Source of the DNA: Carex sylvatica | Taxonomy: Eukaryota > Streptophyta > Magnoliopsida > Poales > Cyperaceae | DNA: 64,000 bases | Assembly: GCA_964058845.1 (NCBI GenBank) | Contig: CAXKVR010000093.1 | Coordinates: 496,001-560,000 of the forward strand | Direction: 5' to 3' | Shown here: positions 35,230-47,000 of the stretch, one piece after another | How positions within the stretch are numbered: position 1 is the first letter of the stretch | Layout: every line of letters begins with the position of its first letter | Notes under the pieces: generated by a model | What the model saw: only the letters and a program-made list of their open reading frames with translations | What the model was told of the DNA's origin: nothing | Database searches by the model: none | Made by a program: the position numbers and the translations under genes

Positions 35230-35345
35230 CTCGGTGCAGCGGTCCTCGGTGAAGCGGCTCGGTGAAGCACCTCGGTGAAGCGGCTCGGTGAAGTGGCTCG
35301 GTGAAGCACCTCGGTGAAGCGGCTCGGTGAAGCGGCTTGAGGGAA
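35230..35345 (-). repeat. 13 bp tandem repeat (CTCGGTGAAGCGG)
   Basis: About nine units of CTCGGTGAAGCGG or CTCGGTGAAGCAC. On the minus strand it would encode repetitive RFTEPLHR-like peptides, but it lies between the right terminal repeat and the PMD start and is more likely transcribed leader than protein. Confidence 0.85.
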
Positions 35346-35474
35346 AGGAGAGAGAACAAGATGGAGAGGAGTTGGCCGGAGAGGGGAGGTGGGGGTGGGC
35401 GGGACTGGGCGGCACTGGGCGGGTTTTTTTTTTTCGGTTTGGTGCGGAGCAGAAGAGGCAGAGAGGAGGAGAGG

Positions 35475-35504
35475 AAGGGATCGGGTGGGATTTAATATCC
35501 CCTT
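35475..35504 (-). promoter_or_regulatory. Likely PMD core promoter inside the right terminal repeat
   Basis: Reading the minus strand directly inside the repeat, GGGGATATTAAATCCCA stands where the left side has CATATAAAATCCCA. The shared AAATCCCA suggests that the two inward promoters descend from one sequence. Confidence 0.45.
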
Positions 35505-35718
35505 TGGACCGCCCGTGGGGGGGGCGCCCCACATGTTATTTGGACCGCCCGTGGGGGGGGCGCCCCACATGATGTTTGGACCGCCCGTTCCTGTGGCGCC
35601 CCATTAGGAATTTGGGCTGCCCACGGGCCTGGCGGTCAGGGCATGAATAAAAAAAAATTAATTACAGGGTTATTTTTAAAATTTTCTTTTTCAGAGGGGA
35701 TATTAATAAAAATGGCCG
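35505..35718 (-). repeat. MULE right terminal inverted repeat
   Basis: Reverse complement of 26494-26707 over its full 214 bp. By eye the differences are GGGCAGCCC for GGGCGGCCC and one C for T in the inner C-run. Confidence 0.95.
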
Positions 35719-35929
35719 ATGTATTTGTATACAATTTTGATTTATTAAAAATCCTTAAAATTTGTATGCATAATTTTTTTTCACATTTGTTGGAAGTTAC
35801 TTTAATAATTCTTTAATAGCCAGCAAACATTGATATAAACAGTTTTTTGAGGAAAAAAAAAATACAAATTATATACTCTTATTTAGCAATAACAATGTAT
35901 AAGAATTAGGATTTTTGCTTTTTTGCAGC

Positions 35930-36025
35930 TCTTTTGTAATTTGTACACGGTTTTTATTAAAAACTGTGGTTGAATAGAATGTATTCTACACGGTTTTTGT
36001 ACTAGAACCGTGTAGAAATTGTCCT
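35930..36025. repeat. ACACGGTTTTT inverted repeats
   Basis: TACACGGTTTTTATTAAAAA, CTACACGGTTTTTGTACTAG and GAACCGTGTAGAA lie close together in both orientations, like CACTA subterminal repeats. No terminus was identified. Confidence 0.45.
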
Positions 36026-36084
36026 TAGGATTTTATGTTTTTTGCGCCACTTCGAATAGTATTGCCATATCGACAGAATTATGT

Positions 36085-36375
36085 AATTTCTCTTTAATAT
36101 CGTCTATATAACTTGAACAAAAAATCATTACTTAATCCTCCATTTTGGTTGACGTCGAAATCTTTCAGTTTATTAAAGCTACAAAACTCGACGATCTCTT
36201 CACATAGACAATTTTTTTATCTCCTCTGAGAATGGGCATCCAATGAATTTTGCTAGCCTTAATTATCACACCATCGACCGGATCCTTCATCACCTCCTCG
36301 TAATTAAGGAACATAATTTTCTTATGAGAGTGCATGCTCTGTATGTAATATTCAAGATTCCAGACAGGACCATGT
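36085..36375 (-). pseudogene. Sulfotransferase fragment, decayed
   Basis: The minus strand reads GPVWNLEYYIQSMHSH, then KIMFLNYEEVMKDPVDGVI. This matches the central part of the neighbouring sulfotransferase (GPVWDHVHEYYMNSLH...FLKYEEMMNDPVNGV). The frame is lost after GVI. Nucleotide similarity continues toward 36085 (GTTGACGTCGAAATCTTTCAG against GTTGACGTCGAGATCTTTAAG). Both PAPS-binding ends are missing. It is a broken tandem duplicate. Confidence 0.8.
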
Positions 36376-37734
36376 AATATGCAAGCTCTTCCATGGGAAT
36401 AGCTCTCGTTTTTAATTAACCTGTTTCAAATGAATTTTCTTTATATTTTATAATTGCATACCAACCCACTCATACTATCATATTTGATTGTATAATTATT
36501 TGTTCTACAGGAACTGGCAGATTAGATATCCAATTACTAATTAGTAGATTTGGCAAGTTGTACATATAAAACCATATATATTAAAAACAATAATCTAAAA
36601 AGTAAATAACACTATTTCTTGTCTGTAACGCCACGTTGTTGTCTGTAAAACCACATATATATATAAGATGGGAATATTTATTATTTTATGTACTACCACC
36701 ATACCACGTTCTCTTGGCTGTAAGAGAATTAAAGAAACAAATTAATGCTCAACGGCTAAACATTCTCTTTAACATCCAAAATTAATGACAAATTAACATT
36801 ATATAATTTTGAAATGCTCTCTTGAATTGTAGGAGTCCGCATCCTGCAGGTACCTGACACAACACAATTGAAACGGATGGCCCAGATTCAATCTCAGCCG
36901 GTGCCTGTTCGGGATGGCGCAAGGGGCAGTATTATTTGTGCTTTGAGATTCATTCCAAGTTAAAAATTTCAATTTTGGATTGTCCGATTTGCTGTCCCTA
37001 ATTGGATATATTACGCGTCAGAGAATATGTTTAGTTTGACCTTAATTCATGAAAGCATTCAACAACTACTAACTATAGCAGTGTTTAGTTTGATCATAAT
37101 ATGTTTATTTCGTGGACCCATATATATATATATCGCTCTTTCTATCTTCTCTCTCTTTTTTTCATTTTTGATATTTTTTATTCAATCATATGGCGTGTTA
37201 AAACTATATTTGTTATTAATTTAAGTGATGAGTTAACTTTAGATCTCAACCAATCAAACTAAAATCTTTTAAAGTTAGCCTCCACCACACATCACCTAAA
37301 GGAACTGAAAATTTTTCACAGTTCCGATCCTTTAGATTTGCTTAAAAGGACTGAAAACTTTTTCGGTTCCTTTTATGAGAACGAAATATGGATGCAGTCT
37401 ATTTAATACTCTCATATATATTGACTTAATATATCATTTAGGAACAAATTATACGAACTCAGCATCTAGAATGCAAATCCAAAATAGAAATAGAAATCTA
37501 AATCCAATATGGCGTGATTTTAAAAAGTTGAAGGTCAGGTAGATCGAAATAGAACCGTAAATCCAAAATTAAATTATCTTAGTTCTTTTTGAATTAAACG
37601 AAACCAAGAACATGAAAGAACCAAACAATTCTACTCAAAAAAACACTAAAATAACAATTTTATTCAAAGTAACACCAACTTAACTAAACAAACAATGCAT
37701 GAAGTACATCACTCTTGTCGTATTTGCTTGCCAC
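36376..37734. other. Intergenic between the sulfotransferase copies
   Basis: No gene. A remnant of the GTATCC-ended MITE family is at 36835-36960 (GGTGCCTGTTCGGGATGG; GTGCTTTGAGATTCATTCC). Confidence 0.5.
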
Positions 37735-38829
37735 TCAATAGGTAAAACTTGAATTATGTAGTTTCTCTCTAGTGATATTGTCTAATTTCATAGCCATCTC
37801 AGGCGTCATGTGGTTTTGCCAATCCCCCACAACAGCTTTTCTGAAGAAATAATCATTTTGTACATTACCAATCCCCCCTTTTTTGTTGACGTCGAGATCT
37901 TTAAGTTTATTAAAGCTACATAACTCGACAATATCTTCCACTAGACCATTTTTTATCTCCTCCTCTGAGAAGGGGCATCCAATGAAATTTGCTATCTTCA
38001 TCACACCATTGACCGGATCATTCATCATTTCCTCATACTTCAGGAACAAAATTTTTGCACAAGGATGCAAACTGTTCATGTAATATTCATGAACGTGATC
38101 CCAAACAGGACCAAAGGGCATTTCACCATCACAAAATAATTCAAAGGCTTTAGTAAAAGGAAATGATTTGTTGAACCCTTCATTTCTTGTGATCATGTGC
38201 CAAAGAGAGACTATAACATCTTTTGGGTCCCTACAGATATAAATGATTGGACATCTTGATGTCTTGATGCTTTCAGGGAGTATTGAGTATGACAAATGAG
38301 TTCCAATAATTCTAGGAAAAGGAAGGGTTTCGAGATATTGTTCATCTCTCGTAGCATAGTTATATTCAGTGATTGGAACACAATCATGTGGATTGAGTTT
38401 AAGCAAAGGATGAGACGAGAAAGCATACTTTTTTCAGTGCATTATACTGAAAGTGAGGGCTTTGAGCCAAGTGGTGCCCGACTTCACAAAACTTGCCACT
38501 ATTACATCACCGAGGCGAGATTGGAAAGTCTCCTCCATCATCATAATACCTGGAAGTAGCCCCTCTGGTAGCCAAAAACCTTTGTAGTTTCGCAACGAAG
38601 ACGCCAGCCACCGTTCTCGTTTTGGGAATGTTAAAATTAACGGTTTGTATTTACTATCTACTTCTTCAATATCTGGAATGTCCTTGAAGGGTCGACGCGA
38701 CCTTAGTATTGTTGACATTTCTCCTACCTCATTCTTAACGGGATTATTGGAATTGGAAGTGAAGGTGGAAATAGTGTTAAGGGAAGTATTGTCCATGGGA
38801 ATAAGGGAATGAGGTAGGAGAAAGGTCAA
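37735..38829 (-). pseudogene. Cytosolic sulfotransferase (SOT) with one in-frame TGA
   Basis: One exon of 364 codons plus the terminal stop, the usual length for plant SOTs, interrupted by TGA at 38434-38436 (codon 132). Both sides are in the same frame and align continuously with the family: TFSIMH, stop, KKYAFSSHPLL. The 5'-phosphosulfate loop KSGTTWLKAL is at residues 116-125. The 3'-phosphate motif ICRDPKDVIVSLWH and the C-terminal FFRKAVVGDWQNHMTPEM follow the stop, so all PAPS-binding parts are there. SOTs sulfate small acceptors such as flavonols, hormones or desulfoglucosinolates; the acceptor is not evident. Translation can start at Met1 or at Met12 (MDNTSLN). TGA is one C-to-T change from CGA (Arg). 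It is a young pseudogene, an allele or a base error. Confidence 0.88.
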
Positions 38830-38899
38830 TCGTTGAAACTTAGAATGTTAAGAGAAGTATTGTCCATGGGAATAAGGGAATGTGTTAGGAGAAAGGTTA
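38776..38899. repeat. 71 bp-spaced direct duplication at the SOT 5' end
   Basis: AGTATTGTCCATGGGAATAA and its surroundings occur at 38776-38828 and again at 38847-38899. The start-codon context (minus-strand ATGGACAATAC) is therefore duplicated upstream. Confidence 0.85.
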
Positions 38900-41800
38900 A
38901 TTATATAAAATTATGTTATTCAACTACTACATTTCGACATGGAATTATTTCAAGGTTTCAATATTTACCGTCTTCTTTTTCAAGAAAATAATATAATACA
39001 CATGCAATTATATATTAGGTCATTGAACAAGTTGTCTCGGAATTTTCATTGCACATGCGCGCGTCTAATGAAGCGACTTATGCCGAGATCAATATAATAA
39101 CATACATAGCTAATTAAATAATTGTTAACAATATTCTGAAAAAAAAAACCCATAGCACGGATTGAAAAAAACCTCGAAACCTCGAAACATTACACACACG
39201 TAATATGTGGTTGAATTTTTCTCTAGTAAATTTTTTTTTAAAGTATGCATTAACAAGAAACACCGCATATGGAATAATAACAAATGCAACAATGTATCAA
39301 AATTAAGATGAAACATGCAAACTAAAAAAAATTAACAAGATAACAAAAATCTTATAAATTGATATTAAAATTAGAAAGATAACCAGCGACTTGCTTCTCC
39401 ACCACAACACCTCTAATTTGTTTTGTTTTCGGTTGACTTTGGCTAGTCAATAGTTTTGCTAATCCATAGATAATGATTTTTCATATGTTTAGACGTGCCA
39501 ACTTTTTATTTATATGATATAAAATATTATCATATTAAGTTCTAACAAGTTCCTTTTAAGTAAATGTTGGCGTTCAAGTTACTCAACTATTTAATATCTA
39601 CAAGAAATTTTTCAATTTAGATTTTGAACATCCGACCTCCTATACATATGGCATTACCTTTGCTACTATATCAAAGACTAATTCTTAGATATACAAGAAT
39701 TTATATGTTTATTTATTTCTTTCTTTTTAAAATTCGGTAGTGACTATCAAAGATATATATGTAGTATATATGTGTGCGTTTCGAAAACATGTAGTATTGT
39801 AGTATGTGGTATCTGATGGGAAACGTGAATGTGCAATTGAAAATTGTGTGTGTGATGAGGTGTATATGGTGTGCATATTGTGTGTGTGATGAGGTGCATA
39901 TGGTGTGGCTGTGTATGTGGTATCACCTGATGTTTAATTAAATAGTAAATTAGTCAAATATTTGGATTATTGTATTTGAGTTTTCTAGATATATTGAACG
40001 TTTAAGTTTTCTAGAATCATGTTGAGTTGTGTAATTTATACACTTGATATATGTGTCATGTTTAATGACTTTTATGTTCTAAGATATTTAATGAGCACCA
40101 TGTAACCTATAAATTGAGATGTAGAGAATAAAAATATTATAAGAAAGTAAGATATTATTCATAATAAAAGTAATTCTGTGGTCTTTATTTATCTTCTACT
40201 CACTTTCTTAGGCCTATATGGGTCATAATTGTATAGTAGATAGCCTTTTTCAGTGAGAAGTGTTTGAAAATTATATGTATTACCTAAGCAGTCTGGAGAC
40301 TCAACAAAGCAAAAAAAAAAAAAAACTAACCTGATTTTGATTTTGGGTATCTATTTATCCTTATGGCTTGAAAATTGGGTGTGTCCGAGTTGACTCGGCC
40401 GGAGACAATCTGATTTTTCCCGAGTTAACTCGGCTGGACAAGTTATAAACCAAAAATTGATAAAAGTGGGGCCAAAATTGAAGCAATCCGCGGAATTTTC
40501 ACTCATTCTTTTGTATCTAGAATAAAACTACATTGATTTGGTAATTGAATCGAACTGATTTTATATTTTTGCAAGGACAGATGAAAGGAATTGTAGGAGT
40601 CGCTATTCAGAAAGAAAGAAGAACTTTCAATCATTATCAAATATTGAATACACTTGGCGTATGTATGATGTACAATTTTGTTTTTAAAATCATGGACTAT
40701 GTTTAGACCGGTTATGAAATAGAGAAAAGCTGTTCTGAGATAGGACCGGTTGTTAAATATAACATTGCTTTTTAGAGCATCAATTTATTTAGAACTAGCT
40801 TGCTTCTTTGTAAGAGTCATGGGCTTATTTTGATTTAGGAACTATTTTGGGCCGGGGATTCAACATTTTCTTTTTCTTTCCCTCAAGGCCCATCTTGCGT
40901 TCAACTTTACTTGATTTTGAGCCATCAACAATGTTTTCCAAATTTGATTTTGTTCATGTATGCAAAAGGTCACTGTATATACGGTATGTAATTGTATATG
41001 TAGATTTTAATTGAAAATAACCTATAAATACAGATGTATATGGATATGAAATTAATTGTCGTCGGATGATAATTGAGCATGTAGGATAACAAATGGTAAC
41101 TCTAAAAATAATAACATATCAAATTTTAAATAATTTATTTATTACGAGTTATCAAACTGAACATACAAATTTAATAATTCTTATGAACATAGCAACATTT
41201 CATAGAACTTTGGCCCAAAATCATAAAATCTCTTTTAAAAAGTTCGATTGTCCTAAGGCCCATAATCATAAAACCGTATTCAATTATTATTTCCCTTCCA
41301 CTTGAATTGTCATAATTCCTTTTTTTTTTCTTTTTTGTTTGATTCTTTGGATTATCATTAAAAGTTGCCTTAATAGTCTTTAGGCAGTACCTGTTGAATC
41401 CAAAGCGATAGGACCAAGTCAAATTACTTTATGGGTGGGCCCCAGGGTAAATGAATTAGAACATCTGGTATACTTCTTTAAGAAACCGAATCTTCTTTTT
41501 CTCTATGGATATAAATTTTTTTGTTTCTAAACTCACTGATACGTAGAGTCCAGATGTATTTTGAAGTAAACTATATCTAATACTTAAGTATCAAAATTTA
41601 ATCTAGATCCACATGTTAGTGACTTCAGAGATTCCACATGAGAACATGTGATCCGGTTCCAAGACACTCAAAGGTCAAAGGTCTATAAAAATAGCTGGTT
41701 AACTTGAAAAAAGCAATCAGCTAGCTGGACTCTGTCAAGTTCAGAATTTGGATTGAGTTTCGCATATTATCCGAAATATGATGCATTTCTATTTATAAAA

Positions 41801-42242
41801 TTATTCAAATCCGAATGAATTTGAATAGTTTTTTAATAAATAAATTAAATAGTTGAATGAACAAGAAAAGTTTTTGATCTAGTGACAATAACAATACTCT
41901 TTATATAGAGCGAATGTCAAAGTTTTGATCTAGTGACGACAACTATACGTGGAGCTGCATTTAAAAACACTGGTCATTAATAGAGCGAATGCCAAAGTTT
42001 TCAAACATCATGCGATCAAATTCAGCTATGTATTTCGGAATTTGCTAATTTTCTTGGATTATTTTGTTCAAGATCTTATGTGGCAGACCCCATGAGACAA
42101 CTGTGATGTGAATCAAATTTATCAAAGTAACCGGTCAAATAGTTATTTGCTTGATTCTTGTGTGTAGTCCCGCGTCTGACTTAAAAAAAATATATATATA
42201 TCCCTCGTCGCCAGCGTCCGTGGACCATGAGGGTGAACGAGT
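38900..42242. other. Intergenic, no gene supported
   Basis: AT-rich. Minor repeats: a direct repeat of ATTGTGTGTGTGATGAGGTG (39840-39910), GAGTTGACTCGG / GAGTTAACTCGG (40380-40440) and a GACCGGTT pair (40700-40760). Reading frames of 60-80 codons here have no recognisable domain. Confidence 0.5.
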
Positions 42243-42411
42243 GCGTATCCTCTGAGATATCTCAATTTTTGCGTGACCGACGTGTCCGGTGCCTATTCGG
42301 GGGTGATGTAGGGGTCAGTATAATGTGTGCTTTGAGATTTGTGTAGAGCGTATTTTAACGGTTGGAATTTTCCATAAAGTCACACAAAGTTTGAGATATC
42401 TCAGAGGATAC
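42243..42411. mobile_element. 169 bp MITE, second copy of the GTATCCTCTGAGATATCTC family
   Basis: Both ends are present (GCGTATCCTCTGAGATATCT and TTGAGATATCTCAGAGGATAC), with an interior (TATTCGGGGGT, TGCTTTGAGATTTGTG) like 11881-12048. Confidence 0.8.
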
Positions 42412-42479
42412 GAATTCAGTGTGAACCACGTGGTACTGACAGTAGCTTTACAAGGTTTGAGATCCAGTATAACTGAAAA

Positions 42480-45400
42480 TAGTGAAGTTTTACGTAGCAA
42501 TTGAAAAAATAGTGATTTTCATGGTAACAAACTAACAACACAAAATACTATACAATTAGCAACACAACCTTCTTAACAAAGATTGAAAAAGTTGTACCTA
42601 AATCAACTTTCTTCAATAGTTTACTAATTTGATCAGTGGCTCAATTGGTTGAATACCTGCTTTTTTATTAATAATAAATTTGTTAATAAATAAAAAGAAT
42701 ATTCTCTAAATAATATTAAAGTATTAACTCTTGATTAATTTTAGCTAAGTGCAACAAATATAAAAATGTATACTGTCCAACTAATACATCAAATAATAAT
42801 AATTTATTATTTTATAATTAGATTAATTTTTCAATGATTAAGAAAAAAAAACAGTAACGAAGCTGAAAGAACGAATCAGATTTGGTTGTTTGATCTTTTT
42901 AAATTTTCTCTTCTTTCAAAGAGCGGAATTTCTAAATAAATTTATCCGAAAAAATTATTTATTCAGCATCAATAAACACTTTCTACACTTAATCATCCAT
43001 ATAATAACCAAAAAGGGTTAATTTAAAGTTGGAATGTGTTCAATTCAATTCCATTCAAACAGGAATAAAAAAACTAAGCATTAAAACTGAATATTAAAAT
43101 CCAACATATATATATAGCAAATTAACACTACACATTAATGTTCACTAAACCAATTCAAAATTGATAAAACCAAAACAACTAAATATAATCAAACAAATCA
43201 CAAATTTGAGTAAACTCACTACACCAATTAATTCAACTAATTAACAATCAAAATTCACTAAACCAAAGTAACTGAAAGTCATCCATCAAAACTAATAAAA
43301 TATAACGAAACATTTTGTTTAATTCTTCGAATATATACATCGTGCATAAGACAAGCAACTGTGAGTACAGCGTATACTATAATTAAATAGTGAATTATCG
43401 TACAGAATAATGGACCGGATGATAGCTGAAACTCTACTAAGATATCTATCCATGATAATTAAACAAATCATTTAAAAGCCACTTCTTTAACTTAAGAATT
43501 ATAATCTAATCTAATAAATTTATAGCAAGGGATATTTCTTGAATTTGAGAGATTTTGAAGATAAGATATGATATATAGTTGGAAATAATATTTGATTTTC
43601 GCTAATATCTATTATTTAAATATTATATACGGTCTTCTAAAATTCATTGGTGATTCAATTTTAATATTTAAATATTATATAAGGTCGTTTTAAATTCGTT
43701 GATTCGATTTTATAATAGAATGATGTGTAAATTCATAATTGATTAATTTTTCTCACAAGATATTTATATTAGTTAAGTTATTATTTAGAAGGCAACACAA
43801 TTTGTAGCATAATAAAATTTGTCGGAAGTATACATTTATAAATAAAATTTGTAGTATATTAATATATAGTTAAGAGTCTCCCGTTTGCTTTAAATATTTT
43901 TTTTTAATAAATAATAGTCTTAGTGTACACTTAGGTTTATAATATATCCAATTTTATGATATCTTTGGCTAGATTTTAATCATGAGGAAAATAATTAAAT
44001 TTTCTATCACTAATAGAGCTATTTTTGGTAGTTCACTGTTTTTTTTTTTTGTTTCAACTATTGATGTTTCTTTTTTTCTTTTTTTTTGAAATATTAATTC
44101 ATAGTTGTTAATCGAAAAAGGTTTTTAGAATGAGATTTTACTTGTTACGTCCAAATAAAAATTTGGTTGTTTCATCAAATAGTTTTTTATAAATATTACA
44201 ACGATATTATTTTCAAATCTGTAAGTTGTAGTATATATATAGCTCAAAGTTTATATGTCGCTTCATATCTTTTGTAAAATTAGTTAAAATAGTTTTCCAT
44301 ATTAGTTTAATTAGTTAACTATAAGTTCATCATTTTTTTATATTGTTTAAACATTTTAATTTTTGCACTTTAATTTATAACTGAAAAATATTAAATATTA
44401 CAAATATATTATCTAAATTTTATTCTTTTTTGGGACTTGTTCCATATCAATTTTTAAAACGTCTAAATCTATGAATTTTGTTGGAATAATGCTAACTTAT
44501 CAATGTTTTTGTTTGTTGCATCTTTTAAGTATAATATAAAATCACGCAAATATATTTCTTTTAAATATACTTCTTGATTTTTCTATTTTAAGCAAGGCTA
44601 TGTACAACTATGAAAAAAGCAATTACAAAAAAAAATGTTTCAAGGCTTAAGCAAACACCGTTATTGGACCCATGATTTCCACATTTATCGCATGACAATT
44701 GTAAAGGTAACTACAAAAGTTTCAACGACTAGTAAAATTTAAAAATACAGATATACATACCACATCAAAAAATATTTGGATTGATACCTAAAAACAATAT
44801 CATATATGATTAATGAAAAGGAAAACCATTTTATTCTTCCAAATAAAAAATAAATAATTATATTATTTAATGATAATTACAAAAAAACCAAACATTTCTT
44901 AACCTCACCAAATATTCTATCCAGTATGATAAGAGAAAACATGATAGAAAGAAAATATATATTTGAATATTGAAAGTAACACATTTGAAGTTAAATTAGA
45001 TCAATTGTTTTAATTATTTATATTTTATTAAAAAACAAACATATTTGAATATTTAAAGTAAATACTGTTTATACATAGCAAGGCTACCAAACGAACAAAT
45101 AGAAAACACTTGCTACCGCCTAAACCATAATTCACGGTTTAAACTAATAAATTATTAATTATGGTTAAAATAATTAATTTGTAATATTAACAATTATTTT
45201 TAACAAAATAAGAATATATGCTTTTGATTTTCTCTAATGTCCAATATTTAAATATTGTATAAGGTCTAAACTCATAAATGATTCAATTTTGGAATAGAAA
45301 AGACTTGGAACTTCTTAATTGATTTTTTTTTTCACATGATATTTAATGATATTTATATATAGTTAAGTTAGTTACATAGAAGGTAGCGAAATGCATGCAA

Positions 45401-47000
45401 AAAAATAAAAAATGGATGAAGGCGGAAAGTAAATGAGTGATTTTACATTGTAAATGTGTGATAAACAATCTTCTTCTTTTTTTGTTTTGCTTAATTTACT
45501 GAAGATAACAATCATGTATAAATTGATTACAAGAAATGCATAGTTTTGTAATATTTGAAGTATGCATTTATAAATAAAATGTGTAGCATTATATTTTAGT
45601 GAAGTGTCTCGCGTTTGCTTTGATCGAAGCTTGTTTATTTTCTTTGTTAAAAAAAAAATAAAACATACAAAATAGTTAGGAAAATAAATTAATTTGGCTT
45701 GATTTTAATCATTAGGAAAATAAATAAATTTTATATCGCTAATTGACCTAATTTTGGTAGTATACCATTTTTTTGTCCAAACCATTGTTGTGTCAATCTT
45801 TTTTTTTTTTTTTTGAAATATTAATTCATAGTTGTTTATAAAAACAGTTTCAATCTGCAACTAAGTAGAGAAAGGCTGTATAATAAATCCTTATTTAGTA
45901 ATTAGTAATTATCCTTCAAATATCGCTATTTCATATATATGTTTTAAACGAGTTGTTCGTTCCATTCCTCGAATAAGCTTTGTATTTTTAAAAAGTTGGA
46001 TCTTTGAGTTCGAAAGTTCAAAATAAAAGAAAAATAAAATATGATTCATAAAGATATTTATTTATTTTTAGACAGGTGTGGATTATTTTTAAGTTTTGAT
46101 AATGACTATATATGGAAGTTCAAATTATTTATTGAATAAGTCAAGTGATTATTTGGATTCAAATTTTGTGCAAAAAGATGTTCTTTCTGATATTTAATTA
46201 TATGGGATTGTTATTATATATGCGCGTTCACATCATCTAAAGATTGTGGGTCATCCGAAGTTGGTCTTCATATCTAACTAATATATATTTTCTTTAAATG
46301 TGAAATTTGTTATGTAAGAATATATTTATTGGAAAATTATATTGAGCAATTCAAATAGACTATTTGAATTTTAAAAATAAAAATGTAGATCCATAATTAA
46401 CACTTACTCATTCTAAAGATGCTAATTTTTTCATTTAAAAATGATACCCCTCAACATGATCTTTATATTAAAATATACTTTAGATAAAATTTGATATATT
46501 TTCTTAATATTTTTACTTTCTAAAATTTTAGAAAATCACATGATGTAAAAAATCTACACCATTCATAAGAAATGATTTTCTACTGATGAAAAAATAATAA
46601 AGAAAATTTGAAAATGTAAAAGTTTAGTTTGTTTAAAAGCTTAATTTGAAAGTTTACACCATTCATAAGAAATGATTTTCTATTGAATGATTCGTATATC
46701 AACTGTTTAGACTTTCGAAAACAAAGATATTGATTCAAATTATAGACCAATATGCGGTGCATAGTACCATAGTCTCACTCATATTTTAAATAGATATTCG
46801 ATTTCTTTTTCATTTAAAAGTAGTCGCTTTGTTGTTGTTTTTTTTTTTTTTTTTTCATTTTTGTGTCTAAACCATTGTTCTCTCCTTCTTCTATTTTCTT
46901 GAAATATTATTCATAGTTGTTGATTGAAAACGTTTTTATCTGAAACTAAGGAGAGGCGATTGTATAATCCAACATTATTTTGTAATTAGTAGTTATCCTT
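42480..47000. repeat. Dispersed AT-rich repeat family, large array
   Basis: Modules recur here and at 51.1-53.1, 55.7-57.5, 57.8-58.6 and 63.4-63.9 kb. Examples are TTTTGATTTTCTCTAATGTC, ATTTAAATATTATATAAGG, TTAATTTTTCTCACATGATA, GTGATTTTACATTTTAAATG and GAAATATTAATTCATAGTTG. Within this stretch the module set occurs at least twice (about 43580 and 45225). There is no coding capacity and no clear termini. A partial foldback element is nested at about 46425-46790. Confidence 0.65.

Larger units (their letters stand above)
26494..35718. mobile_element. Mutator-like element (MULE) carrying a transposase and a PMD gene
   Basis: The element is bounded by 214 bp terminal inverted repeats and spans about 9.2 kb. 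The left half encodes a MuDR-type transposase on the plus strand; the right half encodes a plant mobile domain protein on the minus strand. The two genes converge, with 329 bp between their stop codons. The terminal repeats differ at only two positions by eye, which suggests a recent insertion or recent homogenisation. A candidate 9 bp target-site duplication (ATTTGTATA) lies 10 bp outside the left repeat and 4 bp outside the right one. Confidence 0.92.

Noticed and set aside
35125..35570. Minus-strand frames of about 135 codons rich in Pro/Ser with FTEPLHR repeats
   Set aside because: They read through a 13 bp tandem repeat and part of the MULE terminal repeat, two overlapping frames are equally open, and no domain is visible. 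Leader sequence is the better explanation.
42625..42660. tRNA-like A box (AGTGGCTCAATTGGTTGAATACCTGC, in two parts) as another SINE
   Set aside because: No B box, tail or target duplication was found downstream.
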